Shown piece by piece: positions 4,986 to 5,365 of a DNA stretch of 5,365 bases (positions are counted from its first letter, which is position 1; each line of letters opens with the position of its first letter). Below the pieces are notes generated by a model. That model did no database searches. It saw only the letters and a list, made by a program, of their open reading frames with translations, and was not told where the DNA came from. Source of the stretch: Acidobacteriota bacterium (GTDB taxonomy: Bacteria; Acidobacteriota; Terriglobia; Terriglobales; Acidobacteriaceae); contig JAEZPW010000233.1 of the NCBI GenBank assembly GCA_023441255.1, positions 1 to 5,365 on the forward strand. The letters are read 5' to 3'. A program made the position numbers and the translations under genes.

Positions 4986-5365
4986 TCAGCCTTTCTTCTG
5001 ATCTATCACGGTGCGGATTTCTCCGCTGAACTTCTCGACCATCTTCTGAACGATGGGGTCTTGCGCCGCTCGCGAACGGGCGCTGCCGCCGTTACCCGCG
5101 GCCCGCGGTTGGGGAGCAGCCACGGATGTTGCTCCACCGACGACTTTCACCTTCAAAGGCCTGGCTGCCGCGGCCGAGGCGAACTGGTTCAACAGCCGTT
5201 GTGCTTCGGTGGTGACCATCAGGTCGACCACCGTAAGCGACGACGCCACACTGACGGTCACTTCCGCGCCGCTGAGTTTCCACTCGCCTTCTTCAAGCAT
5301 GGAGGGGAGACTCTTCTGTCCGGCAGTTTCGAGGCCGTTCAACACGTGTTCACGGATAGCGCTCA
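4986..5365 (-). CDS. dnaX: DNA polymerase III subunit gamma/tau, C-terminal part (runs off right edge)
   Basis: The frame is open from the right edge to a TGA at 4986-4988, about 126 residues; the ATPase (AAA+) domains lie outside the window. The fragment looks like the C-terminal domain of acidobacterial-type DnaX. A folded part includes SMLEEGEWKLSGAEVTVSVA and VTTEAQRLLNQFASAAAARP. A low-complexity Ala/Pro/Gly/Arg linker follows, and the tail VQKMVEKFSGEIRTVIDQKKG matches the family ending (MxEKFxxEIRTVID). The GTG at 5345 is internal to the open frame rather than a start. The identification leans on this tail and on the ybaB-recR order downstream, which is diagnostic of dnaX. Tau/gamma bridges polymerase cores and the clamp loader at the replication fork. 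No programmed-frameshift signal can be judged, as that region is not present. Confidence 0.9.
   Translation of the reverse strand, partial: SAIREHVLNGLETAGQKSLPSMLEEGEWKLSGAEVTVSVASSLTVVDLMVTTEAQRLLNQFASAAAARPLKVKVVGGATSVAAPQPRAAGNGGSARSRAAQDPIVQKMVEKFSGEIRTVIDQKKG

Overview
The window is an ordinary bacterial chromosomal stretch with high-GC codon use. It most resembles the Acidobacteriota (Koribacter/Terriglobales type). That placement is inference, resting on the overall look of the AI-2E transporter, the ECF sigma/zinc anti-sigma pair and the DnaX C-terminus, on TTG starts, and on a short CAATCTG-type heptamer repeat. No mobile element, phage gene, CRISPR array, tRNA or rRNA was seen.

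Layout. Almost everything reads on the minus strand. Reading in the direction of transcription from the right edge: the C-terminal part of dnaX (clamp loader tau/gamma), ybaB/ebfC (nucleoid-associated protein) and recR (recombination mediator) form the classic dnaX-ybaB-recR cluster. A heptamer-repeat hairpin sits between ybaB and recR. recR then converges on a single plus-strand gene, a stand-alone CheY-like receiver protein, and the two share a strong hairpin that probably terminates transcription in both directions. The receiver gene is divergent from an ECF sigma factor gene across an intergenic region of about 350 bases that contains hairpins, a palindrome and possible promoter elements.

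Downstream of the ECF sigma factor lies a short zinc-binding (ZAS-type) anti-sigma factor with no membrane anchor. After it come aroK (shikimate kinase), a secreted protein of unknown function whose start codon overlaps the aroK stop, and the N-terminal half of an AI-2E family permease that runs off the left edge.

How the genes work together. dnaX, ybaB and recR belong to replication and repair. The sigma/anti-sigma pair is a self-contained transcriptional switch. aroK feeds chorismate and aromatic amino-acid synthesis, and the secreted protein is translationally coupled to it without an obvious functional link. Nothing here amounts to a clearly new system. The points most worth a second look are the anchorless anti-sigma factor, the heptamer hairpin between ybaB and recR, and the structured region between the sigma factor and receiver genes.
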